DNA of 64,000 bases from the NCBI GenBank assembly GCA_034687125.1, contig JAQGBZ010000298.1, positions 1-64,000 of the forward strand. Direction: 5' to 3'. The DNA is from Neelides folsomi. Taxonomy: Eukaryota; Arthropoda; Collembola; Neelipleona; Neelidae. This document shows positions 10,229-20,958 of the stretch, piece after piece (positions within the stretch are counted from its first letter, which is position 1; each line of letters begins with the position of its first letter). A model generated the notes under the pieces. That model was not told the origin of the DNA and made no database searches. It saw only the letters and a program-made list of their open reading frames with translations. A program made the translations under genes and the position numbers.

Positions 10229-12665
10229 GTTATTAGCGTTTAAAACAAAATAACAACTCCAAGTATTAAAACTAAAATTATGTAAATACAATGGTATTTA
10301 TATCCTTATTAATATTAATGTTGAGTAAGGAATGCATTTCTAAATACTAAACTATTTAGCATTACGTTTATGCATACTAATAATATGCCTACGTTAAGTA
10401 CTTTACATACATGTGGGTATGTATGGATAAATAATAGGCCTCCGGCTTGCATGGTGTACAGATTTGTGAATTTGACCATAAAGGATTAAGATCTTAAGAT
10501 GAATTTGATCCTAAACAGTTTGCTCATGCAAAACTCCATATGTGATAAAATCCGGATTTGAACCGGTTGATTCCTTTAATATCATTGTCTTGGTCATTCC
10601 GAACGAATCTGAGTTGTTCATTTGATTTCTCTCAATAGTAACTCAAAGTGATTTTTCCTTTATGCGATTATCCCCCTTCTCTATTTTGATCGAATCTCCT
10701 GTAGGGTCGAGGAAATAAATGAACAGGAAATCAAGACGTCTCTTAGAATGAAACAGGGTTGGGGTTCATCCCTCCCTCCTGCTCACACATCAGATAAAAA
10801 TCGCCATTTCTATAAACCCATGCAAATATGGTTCTCGAATGAGTAAAAAATTCCGATCAACTCACAGATAACACTTCTTTGACATGGTGAATCACAAGAC
10901 TAGACTCATGCTCCAAATCCAACAACCACAGAGACTCTGAGTCAAAATAAAATCACACTGTCCATTTGGAATGGAAATTTATATTCCTTTTGATTAGGTC
11001 AGAATTAATATGAGAGATGAATGATGATTAATATACTAATTGGAATTTTAGGAATGGCAATTCAATTAGATATAAATTCCAATATTAACTTTAAGAAAGT
11101 GATTTAAGTGGGGTTTAAAATTTTACCCGGAAACTTTTCCTTCCTTTCTCCTTTCGGCGTCGTCCACCGTCTCAAGATTCCCCAGAACGGCTTTCTCCTT
11201 AACTCACACATTGCTTTTATTCAATTTATTAACTGTACTTGTTAATCAACTAGATAATTCTTGTAACATTATGTCCATGTATGTCTTATGATTGGCAATA
11301 AATTATTATAACGGCAAAGAAGAAAATAAAGATAAATTTTAATCTGAATTCTTTTGTGGAATTGAAGAAGTTTAATCTTATTTGTATTCTGTATTTGTAA
11401 CATTCGAGAAGAATGAGAAGATGTATCTAATATTGTAATTGACTTTGACGTATTATTTTAATAATTTGGATGCATTTGTTATTTATATTCTTATTATAAT
11501 TCTTATTGTAATATTTACATTATATTTATGTTCAAGAGTACATTAATACTTACATTTATATGTAGTTCGTTATATATCTTCGGCTAATTACTTATCATAC
11601 AGTTACCAGTTACCATACATAAATCTTTTTAAAGTTTTCGCCTAGAAATCGTGAAAATAAATTGTTTTTTAATTACCAAACGCTTCAACTTCCCGTGCAT
11701 TTATTTGACGTTTTATAACTTTAATTACTCAAGCAGTTAAACAGGGAGGACATTAGTAGGAGAGTTGAATTAGGTAATTCCCCTAAGCTTCGTATAACTA
11801 GCGGTTTGAGTGAGTTAGTGAGTCGTTGAAATTCTTTATAAGGGCTCTATGTGCATTCTCGAATTGGGGGTAGGGCCAAATGAGCAACCGGCGACAGTTT
11901 GGGGATGAGTTCATGCCCCTAAAAAAGCAGTTGGTTGGAGGTTTAAAAATTACCAAAGATTTATCCTAGGATTTTAAATAGTCGTCGAAGGTCGTTTTCC
12001 CCCTTAAGAGCTATCATGGTTAAAGATGAGAAATGACAGAATGGATGGAATGGGGAAGGCTGGGAACAAATAAGGGAAGGATCTTTTAAGGTAAAATGAC
12101 CACTTATAAAGAAGAGTGTAGGATTTACGAGGAATTAAACGCTGAATGCCTCCTCATCGGGGCATGGGAAATGGGAGAGAGCCCCAGGGCGAGTGAATGA
12201 CTCTTCAAGGTGGCCCATGATGAACGCACAGCCTTATTTCCATCATATGTGATTCCGTCCTCGACTCCTTCTGGGTGGGGGACTCTGTAGGAAATCGTCT
12301 TCGGAATAAATAAAGGCTCTTTTTCCATTTATTGGGGACCTAACTGGTCTTTGTGGGGGAACGACAGAACTCGCCATTCCTCATTGAGGAGAAATTGCAA
12401 AGTTGAGCAGAGTCCCTATAAGGGCACAAAAATGGTGAATGTGTTATGAGCCAAGAATGGGAGTGCAGAACTAGCGGGCCACCAGCCCCCCCGACCAACC
12501 CGACTTTATTTATCAAACACAAACGGAAACTCACCGAGAGCGGAGGTGCGGACTCGAAGTTGAGACTTTTTTAACACCCGGCTTCGCACGGCCAATCTTC
12601 CTCCACGTGAGATTTCCCTCTGCTTGGCTCTCCGATTTCACCTCCGCAATGTGAACTTCCCAACT

Positions 12666-15600
12666 ATGGCCATTCTCCTTGAGTTCGTGCGGAACAGCGT
12701 CTGGCACGCTTTTGCCACCCTCGCAGAAGAAGACGGATTCACAGCCCCCAAAGCAAAACTCAGGGTAATTTTTAAACTAATTTTTAATATCACCAATTTA
12801 ATTTATTCATTGTCCAATTAGATTACTGTAAATTTGCAATTCTCCAAACATTTGGCTCTCTGACTCACTTCGCATAACTATAACATTGTTCATAAGTATG
12901 CTACATTGTTTTATTCGCGAATACTTTCTAAGCCGTTTACTCTTCTACGTACATTCATTTATGATTAATGAATGAATCACGTTAGCATTGTGCATCTTAC
13001 TATTCGCATCAATATCCACATATTAATTATTTAAAATATGGGAATATGGGAATGGGAAAAAATTTTTTAATCTAAATTAAGCAAATTTTCCAATTCTATT
13101 TAATTTACCATTCTTTGAATTATTTTACGAAGCCGCTGGTTGGGAAGTTGGGGCTGATTTTGGACTGTGCAAATATCGACAAAGGTCTAGAAGACTTCCG
13201 GAGCACTGCAAATCTCAATTTTTCCCATTTTGACTATTACCTTTCGAAAGAGGTATTTGTGCTGCTGAGTGATTCCGCAAGTCGGAAAGAGCTGGCTCCG
13301 CTTGAAAAAAGGATTGACGAAGCGTGTTGGGCCCTTGCCAAATCCCGGCTCACTCACGAGTCTCAAAAGCGGACCCTTCGACTCGACGCCGACAGCACGT
13401 TCAAGCTCTTCCGCATCTTTTGTCTCCTCGCCGATCTCATACGAGATGAAGACGGAAATGCCCAGGTTGGACATTTGTTTTCTCCCTACTGACACATTAA
13501 TGGTTCCCCTCGTCCCTATAGGTACTACTGTGTTCTGAGGAAGCCGACCTCGTGTTCACCAAATTCCTCACGTCCCTCAGCCGAGAATGGGAGCTGAGAG
13601 AAAACTTCGAGGTTTGGAAGAAATGAGAATTTACACACAAACTTTGATGAGCAGAGTTGAACAGATTTTTCCTTTTTTCCAGTGTTTGTTTTCGAATGCC
13701 CTCTTTGACTTCCAAACTTTCCTCTCTGTCATCGAGCTGAAATTCCTCAAGCACTTCCAAACGGAGGAAATAATTGAAGTCATCCACGACATTTACGATG
13801 AATTCGTCGACGACACGATCAAGAAGGTAAGAAAGACATCAAATTGAATTGGACACGTTTCGTTCTTGTGATTAAAAAAGTTTGACATAGGGAGCTTTAT
13901 TGAAGCGGGCTGAATATCTTCCAAAGTTTGTGGAAAGACTCTTTGAACTTCGATCCTCAGGCTTGACTTATTACTCCAATCCCAATAGACCTAAAATAAT
14001 TGAATTTGATTCACAAACGCGAGTCGAAGAGGGAAACGGTGGACCAAACTCAAAGTTCCATCAGTTCTATATAATTACGCCTGAAAGAATCGTTCAATTA
14101 GCCACCCTTGATAAAAGGTTAGTCTTTCTTATATGACAATATCAAAAGAATGAAATTTGTAAAGTTCAATAAGAACGCAGTGTAATATTTATTAATATTA
14201 AGTAGGTACAGTAGAATTTTTTAAAAGTATAATAGTATATATTTTAATTTAAAACTTTCCAGATACCATTCTCAATGGCTTACGTCGTTGAGGACAGCCC
14301 TTGCCAGGATTCATTGTCGAGAGTCTTACGGGCGATACCTGAGGAATAAACGGAGACTGGAATGGCACAGGATAAGGATTAGGAGACAATTGGAAGCAGA
14401 AAGAGCTCGTGAAATGCTCATGGCAGAAAAACTCGTAAGTCAGCTGGAAAATAAAAATTCATAAAATAAAATAAAATTTTAATTATAATAAAATAATATA
14501 ATAAACAAGAATTATTTTAATGTCTTTACGTTGATTATATAGGCGAGACAAGCAGCCGAAGACCAAGCAAGAGAACTTGCTGTTCAAAAAGCGTTCGAAG
14601 AGGAACAGCGAAGAAATCTCGACGAAGTGAGGAGACAACTCGAGAAGCTTCTCGAAGAAGAAATCCAAGCAAAGAGAGACGAAGAATTGGTCCGAAACCT
14701 CCAGGCGAGGATTTTATCCGAAGAGTGGGAGAAACGGGAAGAACTCGAGAAGCTCCAAGTGGAACAACGGAAGCTTCTTGACACCGAGAGAAATAAAACG
14801 AGGACGTATGAGCAAAGGCAAACGAAAATGGAACTTCAATTAGAAGGCAAGTTCTGATCGTTAGAGTTCATTTCTATAAAATTATTAATATGTGCGAGCT
14901 TTAATTAATAAACTTAAAGAGGCTTTAATGTTATCTACTAATTAAATCACTCCTGAAATTTTCAATCGGTTCAATATCATTCGTTATCTAGGGTCGATTT
15001 CTTTCAATTCTTGATAGCGAAGGTTTCTTGATCTGCTACAAAATAAATTCCGATAGGACATAAATTCAATTAAGTAATTGGAGATTAAAATTTAATTTAA
15101 AATTGATGGTTAAAGATTTAAGGTTCAGACCGACGTGAAGAACATCAGAAAGTGAATCTGGCTGAAAAAAAATTAAAATACGTCAATTTGTCCCTTCAAA
15201 ACTGAAAGAATTGAAATTGAGAATTTTGTTCAAATTATCTTTGGATTGAGTTTAGAGTCGATTCTGAGCAATCAACCTTATCTGATGAAATCTTATTGTC
15301 ATGGCCTTTATGGCTTCCTGGTTGATATTTTATAAGTGGCTTTCGGCACTATTTCGACTATAAGACACGAATTAGTTAAATTAAAATTACTTTAATATTT
15401 TTTCAATATAGATCTAGCTTTTTTAAATAGGTTTTTGCATTAAAAATTAATAAACAAAGTCCATAAGTTGACGATAATTGCTATGTATTGGGATAGCCGT
15501 AATTTCGTTTGGGTGTTGATACAATCAAAGTCTTATTCACCCCTTCCACTTTGGATCAGCAAATCCTTTATCTGCTATATTGTGCTATGTAAGGCATTCC

Positions 15601-16165
15601 AAAACCAAGGATTTTGATTTATGGAAATATTAAGAATTAGACTTTCTAATCAAGATTAATAAATTTTGAAAGATTTTAATACTTTTTTTAATATTGATTA
15701 AAGGAAGATGAATAATTATTAACCCAACTAACTACAAATGGTATGTGTATCTATTTAACTTTCAATAGTCTTTTTTGTAACATGATTAGATGCACGTTGC
15801 TATTTCTTTTAATTCAATTTTGTCAATTCAAAATGTCTAATAATTAATTATTGACCTCTTGAATAGATTGTTAAGTATTTTTCATTTATTCCTTTTGCTT
15901 TTCAGCCGCTGAAAAAAAGCTGAGGGAGCTTGAAAACACAAGAAGTGAAATGGACGTGGAACTTCAAGCAGCCCGAGAAAAAAACGCTGAACGAAATCGA
16001 GAAATCTTGGAAACGCGACTTAAACTCTTTTCTGCCCCAATTGTGGAAGACGAGAAGATCACAAGAGCAAGAAGAAGTTTGAGTATGAGAGAAGGGAAAA
16101 CTTCCCAACAACCGCCATACCGCCCAAATCCCAATCTACCCAGAATTGAATTCGATCATTGTTAA
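12666..16165 (+). CDS. SWAP-70/DEF6-like PH domain and coiled-coil protein
   Basis: Homologue of SWAP-70 and DEF6, which act as phosphoinositide-responsive Rac regulators and actin-bundling proteins. Exons: 12666-12764, 13133-13465, 13522-13611, 13683-13826, 13891-14117, 14263-14434, 14543-14846, 15906-16165; 542 aa (family about 585-630). The N-terminus keeps the VWHAF motif and the EACWAL segment of the degenerate EF-hand region. The PH domain runs from about 223 to 310, ending with the invariant Trp (W303). A long charged coiled coil follows, including KRDEELVRNLQARIL, which matches the SWAP-70 coiled coil closely. The final intron uses a GC donor. The acceptor of exon 2 is the least certain junction. 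The basic stretch KKGHRRK of the vertebrate PH loop is not kept (here KRAEYLP). A poly(A) signal lies at 16176-16181. Confidence 0.88.
14847..15905 (+). other. GC-AG intron of the SWAP-70-like gene
   Basis: The reading frame LQLEG runs into a stop (TGA at 14857-14859) unless the donor GCAAGT directly after GAAG is used. Joining to the acceptor cag at 15905 keeps the frame and restores a typical coiled-coil sequence. GC donors of the form G|GCAAGT are a known minor class. At 1059 bp this is the largest intron of the gene, and it contains repeat copy A. Confidence 0.75.
15005..15558 (+). repeat. Dispersed repeat, copy A (full length)
   Basis: About 554 bp in the last intron of the SWAP-70-like gene. 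Its first about 138 bp and last about 125 bp recur almost unchanged at 17241-17504. No inverted termini or coding capacity recognised, so its class is unknown. Confidence 0.85.
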
Positions 16166-16862
16166 GCTTTTTAATAATAAAGTGACGTTTTCAGTATTCA
16201 TTAACAAACTCATCTTCTTATAAATAATATCATTTATCATCTTGCTTTTAACCATTTGCCCTTCAAATTTGATACTTAATAATAATAAATAAATAACCGT
16301 AATAAGTAGAGGTACATGATGTCATTTTGAGATTATTTACTTCTTCATGTGATGTATAATTATTTTATTGAATTACTTATATATGGATTCTAGTGTATTT
16401 TAGCTAAAATAATAAAATAACGTATCAAATAATATAATACAGATATACTGATAGATATAGTAATTGCGAAATTTAAGATTATTAAATACACTTAATATGG
16501 TATATAGAGTACACACTCATCTTGTTTATGCGATAAATAGCCTTGAAGTCATGATGCCTCAAATTATCTCAAAATACTTTTTATAAAGGTATAAGTAGTT
16601 TGTGAGTAAAGATATAAACTATGTTCGTAAACTATGTTATAACTATAACATATATAACAGATTTGCAAAAATATAAGAAATAAGAGTAATAAGGTAATAA
16701 CATATAGTTTTTGTTTATCTTTTAAATTCTATTCTTGCATATTTGGGTATTCATTGCATCAATACACTCTTCAGATTCTTATTTAAAACTTCCAGCTAGT
16801 TGTGATTTTCACTTATTTCGTTAATTAATTCAGTTCTGTAAAATTTACATATTAATAAGATA
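16166..16862. other. Intergenic region between SWAP-70-like gene and DAP decarboxylase
   Basis: About 700 bp, AT-rich. It contains the AATAAA signal of the upstream gene (16176-16181) and presumably the promoter of the decarboxylase. No other element seen. Confidence 0.6.
16176..16181 (+). terminator. Polyadenylation signal AATAAA
   Basis: Canonical AATAAA 11 bp after the stop codon of the SWAP-70-like gene. Supports 16165 as the true gene end. Confidence 0.7.
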
Positions 16863-19238
16863 ATGTCAAAAAAATACATTTACTTCCAAAATGGTGAACT
16901 ATTTATTGAAGACATTAAAGTCAATGATTTTTTAAAAGACCTTGATTCCCAAGGGGTTAGTGAAGAGATTGAAGTGTCAAACAAGTAAAAAAAATAAATA
17001 TAATATACATTCTTGCAATAAATATTTATTTTTAATAGTTTAATTTTAAAGGTTAATCAAGTTTGATGTTCCGTCAACACCTGCCATCATTTACAGCAGA
17101 GAAGCATTAAGAACCAACGTCGAAAGGTATCTGGATGGGATGAAGAAGCATAAAATCGATGGAATACTTGGGTAATTCATTAACTTTTATGTAATGTGAA
17201 GAATGATTAAGTTTATTAGTAACTGTCTGTCAATGTGCAACAATTCTTGATAACCAGCGAAGGTTTCTTGATCTGCTACAAAATAAATTCCGATAGGACA
17301 TAAATTCAATTAAGTAATTGGAGATTAAAATTTAATTTAAAATTGATGGTTAAAGATTTAAGGTTCAGACCGACGTGAAGAATATTTGCATTAAAAATTA
17401 ACAAAGTCCATAAGTTGACGATAATTGCTATGTATTGGGATTGCCGTAATTTCGTTTGGGTGTTGATACAATCAAAGTCTTATTCACCCCTTCCACTTGG
17501 ATCATTTCTTCATTCTTTCATTATTATTTCTACCTACCTACAAATTCTATATTTCCAATAGATATGCTCTTAAAGCCAATGGGAACATTCACTTATTGAA
17601 AGAAATTAAATCCTTTGGAGTTTCGGCATTGGTCACAGTATCTGGATACGAAATCATCACAGGCCTCAAAGTCGGATTTTTACCCCAAAACATTATATTC
17701 AACGGGAATGGAAAGCAAGAGTAAGAGCAAAACATTTATAATACGCATATAAGTTAATTTAATTAGAGTGATCATTTTATAATATATTAATAATTTAATT
17801 TTTTATCAGTTGGGAAATGAAGTTAGCTGTTAGCGAAGGAGTTTATCTTAACGTCGATTCCTTGTTTGATGCTAAAAGGCTCGTTAGCATTAGCGCAATG
17901 TATCCCAACAAAACAAGTATTTTTTATTTATTTTATAATAATACAATATTGGTAAAATAAGTAAATATTATGAATGAACAAATAAATGAAATATTAAGAA
18001 GTTAAGAGACAATTTTCTTTTCAGTCAAAGTTCTTCTTAGAATCAAACCAGCTCCACTCCAATGCACAGTTTCCGTCCATCCATATGTGAATACATCCGA
18101 AGCCTCCAAGTTTGGATTTGATGTCGAGAAGGTGGACGAAGTTTTAGATGTTCTGCAGGAAAGTAAAAACATTCACGTCTCCGGAATTCACTGTCATCTT
18201 GGGTAAAAAACAAAGACCATTAAATCAATCTTGTTAAAATTGAGTCGTTGAAGGAGCTGCATTTACGATCCGGGGGTGTACGGTTACATAGCAAGTTTCG
18301 TATCTGAAGCGTCTGGGGTTTTAAAAAACCGAGGAATGAAAGTGGAATTGCTCGACATTGGCGGAGGAATTGGAATCGATTATGAAAGAACAATCGACGG
18401 GGTCTCTCCATTCCGCCTCGGCGACTCTCCGAGTTTTCCAGATAAAAACATCCCACACGTCGAAGACTTCCTTCAAATCATTTCTCGGTTCGTTTCACCG
18501 GAAACGAAAGTTTTGATTGAACCCGGCCGCTCTTTGGTATTTCATTCATATTTCATATGACATTCAACATGCATTTCCTTTCTACAAACTACGTATTTAT
18601 TCCCAACTGATTCTGGAACAAACTTTATATAACTTAATAAAAATCAGTCTGTGGTAAATTAACACATTTTTTATTCAAAAGGTTGGAAACGCCGGAATTC
18701 TTTTGACCAAAGCAATTGGAATCAAAGAAGGGAATGGGAAGAGGTTCCTTGTTACAGACGCAGCAATGACAGAACTCATTAGGCCTTGCCTTTACTCCTC
18801 CCATCACCAAATCTACCCGACCAAGCTGAGGATGAACGCAGAAGTGAGAAAAATGACAATGTCCAATTATGAACCTATTAGGTTGTGGAACAATAAGACA
18901 ATTAACATTATTTTGTAGTGGAAAACATATGATGTTGTTGGTCCTGTTTGCGAAAGCTCAGATTTTCTAGGCAAAAATATTGAACTTCAAGAAGGGAGCG
19001 AATATTTTGTTGTGATGGACGTGGGAGCTTATGGATTTTCCATGTCTTCGACTTACAACCTCCGACCAAAAGCTGCCGAGGTGAGCACGTTGAGTATTCT
19101 ATGGAAATTACTAATTATTCTGAATAGTTCCTCGCATCTGGAACCAGAGTGGAATGCATTCGTCGGCGACACACATTCAATGACGTCGTCTATGAGGAAA
19201 ATCAATTTGAGAGAAGGGCGACAGATGAAGAGAAATAA
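16863..19238 (+). CDS. Diaminopimelate decarboxylase (LysA-like), intron-containing
   Basis: PLP enzyme of fold type III. The bacterial and plant family converts meso-2,6-diaminopimelate to L-lysine and CO2. Exons: 16863-16984, 17052-17171, 17562-17720, 17810-17916, 18025-18202, 18257-18536, 18682-18843, 18919-19080, 19128-19238; 466 aa. Visible motifs: PLP lysine in YALKANG (K85), NGNGK, HCHLG (225-229), phosphate-binding GGGIGIDY (264-271), EPGRSL (317-322), catalytic CES in GPVCESSDFLG (C387, E388), and the PLP-contact tyrosine in VGAYGFSMSSTYN (Y414). HCHLG and VCESSDF mark the DAP branch rather than ornithine decarboxylase or antizyme inhibitor. Eight spliceosomal introns and animal neighbours on both sides argue for a host nuclear gene. 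Animals lack the rest of the lysine pathway, so substrate and role are open. An AATAAA overlaps the stop (19234-19239). Confidence 0.93.
17241..17504 (+). repeat. Dispersed repeat, copy B (internally deleted)
   Basis: Lies in intron 2 of the decarboxylase gene, same orientation as copy A about 2.2 kb upstream. It matches 15005-15142 and then about 15432-15558, lacking roughly 290 bp of the middle. Matching parts differ only at a few small indels and substitutions (for example ATAGCC versus ATTGCC). It makes up most of this 390 bp intron. Confidence 0.85.
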
Positions 19239-19509
19239 ATTCCTTCATCATGTAAAGTAGTCTGAATGATAAGCAGATACATACATAGTTATGAGAATAA
19301 TGAAAAGACATGTACAAATTGAATTATTTTGAATGAGACCAAAATGGAAATGGTGAAATAATGAATAAATCAATTTTCGGCCTACTTGCAATGGAATGTT
19401 TAATGAGCTACTAATATTATATACTAAATCTCAAGGAAATTGACTGACAATAATTGTACGATTGATGGTGGTTGATTAGCGAATTAGCTTTCATCAGATC
19501 TTTGGATAT
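19239..19509. other. Convergent intergenic region
   Basis: 271 bp between the stops of the decarboxylase and V-ATPase G. AATAAA copies at 19234-19239 and 19364-19369 could serve the plus-strand gene. Confidence 0.5.
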
Positions 19510-20413
19510 CTAAGATGGGCGGTAGTTCCGATGGAGCTCAGGTTTGATATCGCAGACAAATTCCAAAAGGCGACGAATGACCTGAAATAAATATTAATTA
19601 GTATTTTCCCTGTAATTAAAGATTGTTAAATTTAGTAAAAAATCATTCATTATTTCATTCACCTGCTCTTTGCTGGCAGAGACTTGATGTTTCATCTCTT
19701 CGATTTGACGGGTCGTGTTTTGATCAATTTTGGCCGCCACATCCTCTCGAGATCCCATATGCTAAAACAATTAAATCATTTGGTTAAATATCTAAATAAA
19801 ATTTGAAGTTTAAAAATATTAAATACATCATTTAGCCATCACCCCATCACTCCTTGAGTTTTCGTATATAACCGAACAGTGATAGTTAATCTTAATTGAA
19901 TAAAGTATATGAAATGCACAGGTGAATCTCCCTTTTACCTTAGATTCAGTTTCCTTAAATTGTCGTTCTCGTTCTTGACGGTATTTCTCAATTTCGGCTT
20001 GTGCCTCCTCCTTGGCCTGCTTCAGACGACGGGCTTTTCCTGGATTAAAAAATAAATAATCAAATCATTCATTAAACATTCGCTAAAAACCCCTCTCTAT
20101 ACAAAAAACACTATCCGAACACTCAATTTCAGAAATTTTAATAACTCAATGTTGTCTAATTGAATAAAAACATTAGGTTGGCCAATCATAGAACCCTTCA
20201 ACCTTATTAAAATAATTGTGATTGATTGTAATTAACCCTAAGTTGAAAGTCATTAGGGCGTAGCCAGATGAAGTTCGAATAATGTATTTATGTAAATAAT
20301 TGTTCACTCCTTGAATGTTTGAGTCCCTTACTTTTCCGAGCTTCGGCGACTTTCTCTGCTGCTCTCTTTTCGGCAGTGAGGAGCTGTTGGATCCCTTGAG
20401 TCTGGGAAGCCAT
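19510..20413 (-). CDS. Vha13: V-type proton ATPase subunit G
   Basis: Peripheral-stalk subunit of the V1 sector, which pairs with subunit E to hold the stator of the proton pump. Exons (minus): 20413-20332, 20039-19939, 19761-19663, 19581-19510; 117 aa, the standard length. It starts [12 protein letters not shown], near-invariant in animals, followed by a long charged helix with [16 protein letters not shown] and KHMGSRED, and ends [14 protein letters not shown]. Identity is secure from these motifs. Divergent from CDC45, with 545 bp between start codons. The symbol follows the fly name. Confidence 0.97.
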
Positions 20414-20958
20414 TGTTGAGGAACAAGGTCGAGACGGGGTCAGAAAGATGTCTTGGACTCTGAGGAACTGCTTTAACTACACCCAACCCAGAAATCTCTC
20501 ACGTGGGATGTTCGGAGGGATTCAACTCAAACCTGCCAATCCCCAGAGCAGCGGAACTCAACGAGCGACTTGCGCCTTCATCCATCACATGCGAGGGAAA
20601 TGCATGGTCCCTTTTATTAAACATTGGAATTTCATTTAAGCAATTCGAGCGAGCATTCTTTTAATCTTTACACTTTTTAATTTAAATTTGGTCAGTGTCT
20701 GACCTCAACTAATTTCCACATTAAATTTAATTAAGTGGAATCCGCTACATATTCCATTCATAAACATCTTTAGCGCGAATCAAGAATTGTTTCGGGGAGG
20801 CGTAGGAATTAGAAAGTAAAAAACACGAGTTCGTTCCTTCTCTTTTATTATTTCATCTTTCGATTATCTCATGTTTAACATTCTTAAATTTTAACTAAGC
20901 TAAAGGCAGAAGTTCATTGAAAGCTGCTTGTTGTTCCTGGGAAGGGTGAAGGTTCAAG
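20414..20958. promoter_or_regulatory. Divergent intergenic region between V-ATPase G and CDC45
   Basis: 545 bp between two head-to-head start codons, so it should hold both promoters. The plus-strand open frame at 20448-20639 is not like any known protein and I treat it as non-coding. Confidence 0.5.

Larger units (their letters stand above)
8385..12665. other. 4.3 kb intergenic region with two transposon copies
   Basis: No gene supported. It holds hAT-type elements at 8691-9105 and 9157-10228. The rest (8385-8690 and 10237-11700) is AT-rich. The part from about 11750 to 12660 is more GC-rich and probably includes the promoter and 5' UTR of the SWAP-70-like gene. Short open frames on the minus strand at 12125-12328 and 12340-12534 resemble nothing I know. 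Confidence 0.6.

Noticed and set aside
10550-10580. tRNA gene on the minus strand (B-box-like GGTTCAAATCC)
   Set aside because: T-stem pairs only four of five bases, and no A box or acceptor stem is found at the right distance.
12125-12534. Small minus-strand genes upstream of the SWAP-70-like gene
   Set aside because: Two short frames with no known motif, no splice logic and no start context.
16863-19238. Bacterial contamination or symbiont origin of the decarboxylase
   Set aside because: The gene has eight GT-AG introns, shares a repeat with the neighbouring animal gene, and is flanked closely on both sides by animal genes.
16863-19238. Ornithine decarboxylase or antizyme inhibitor
   Set aside because: Motifs HCHLG, GPVCESSDFLG and GAYGFSMSSTYN are those of the DAP decarboxylase branch.
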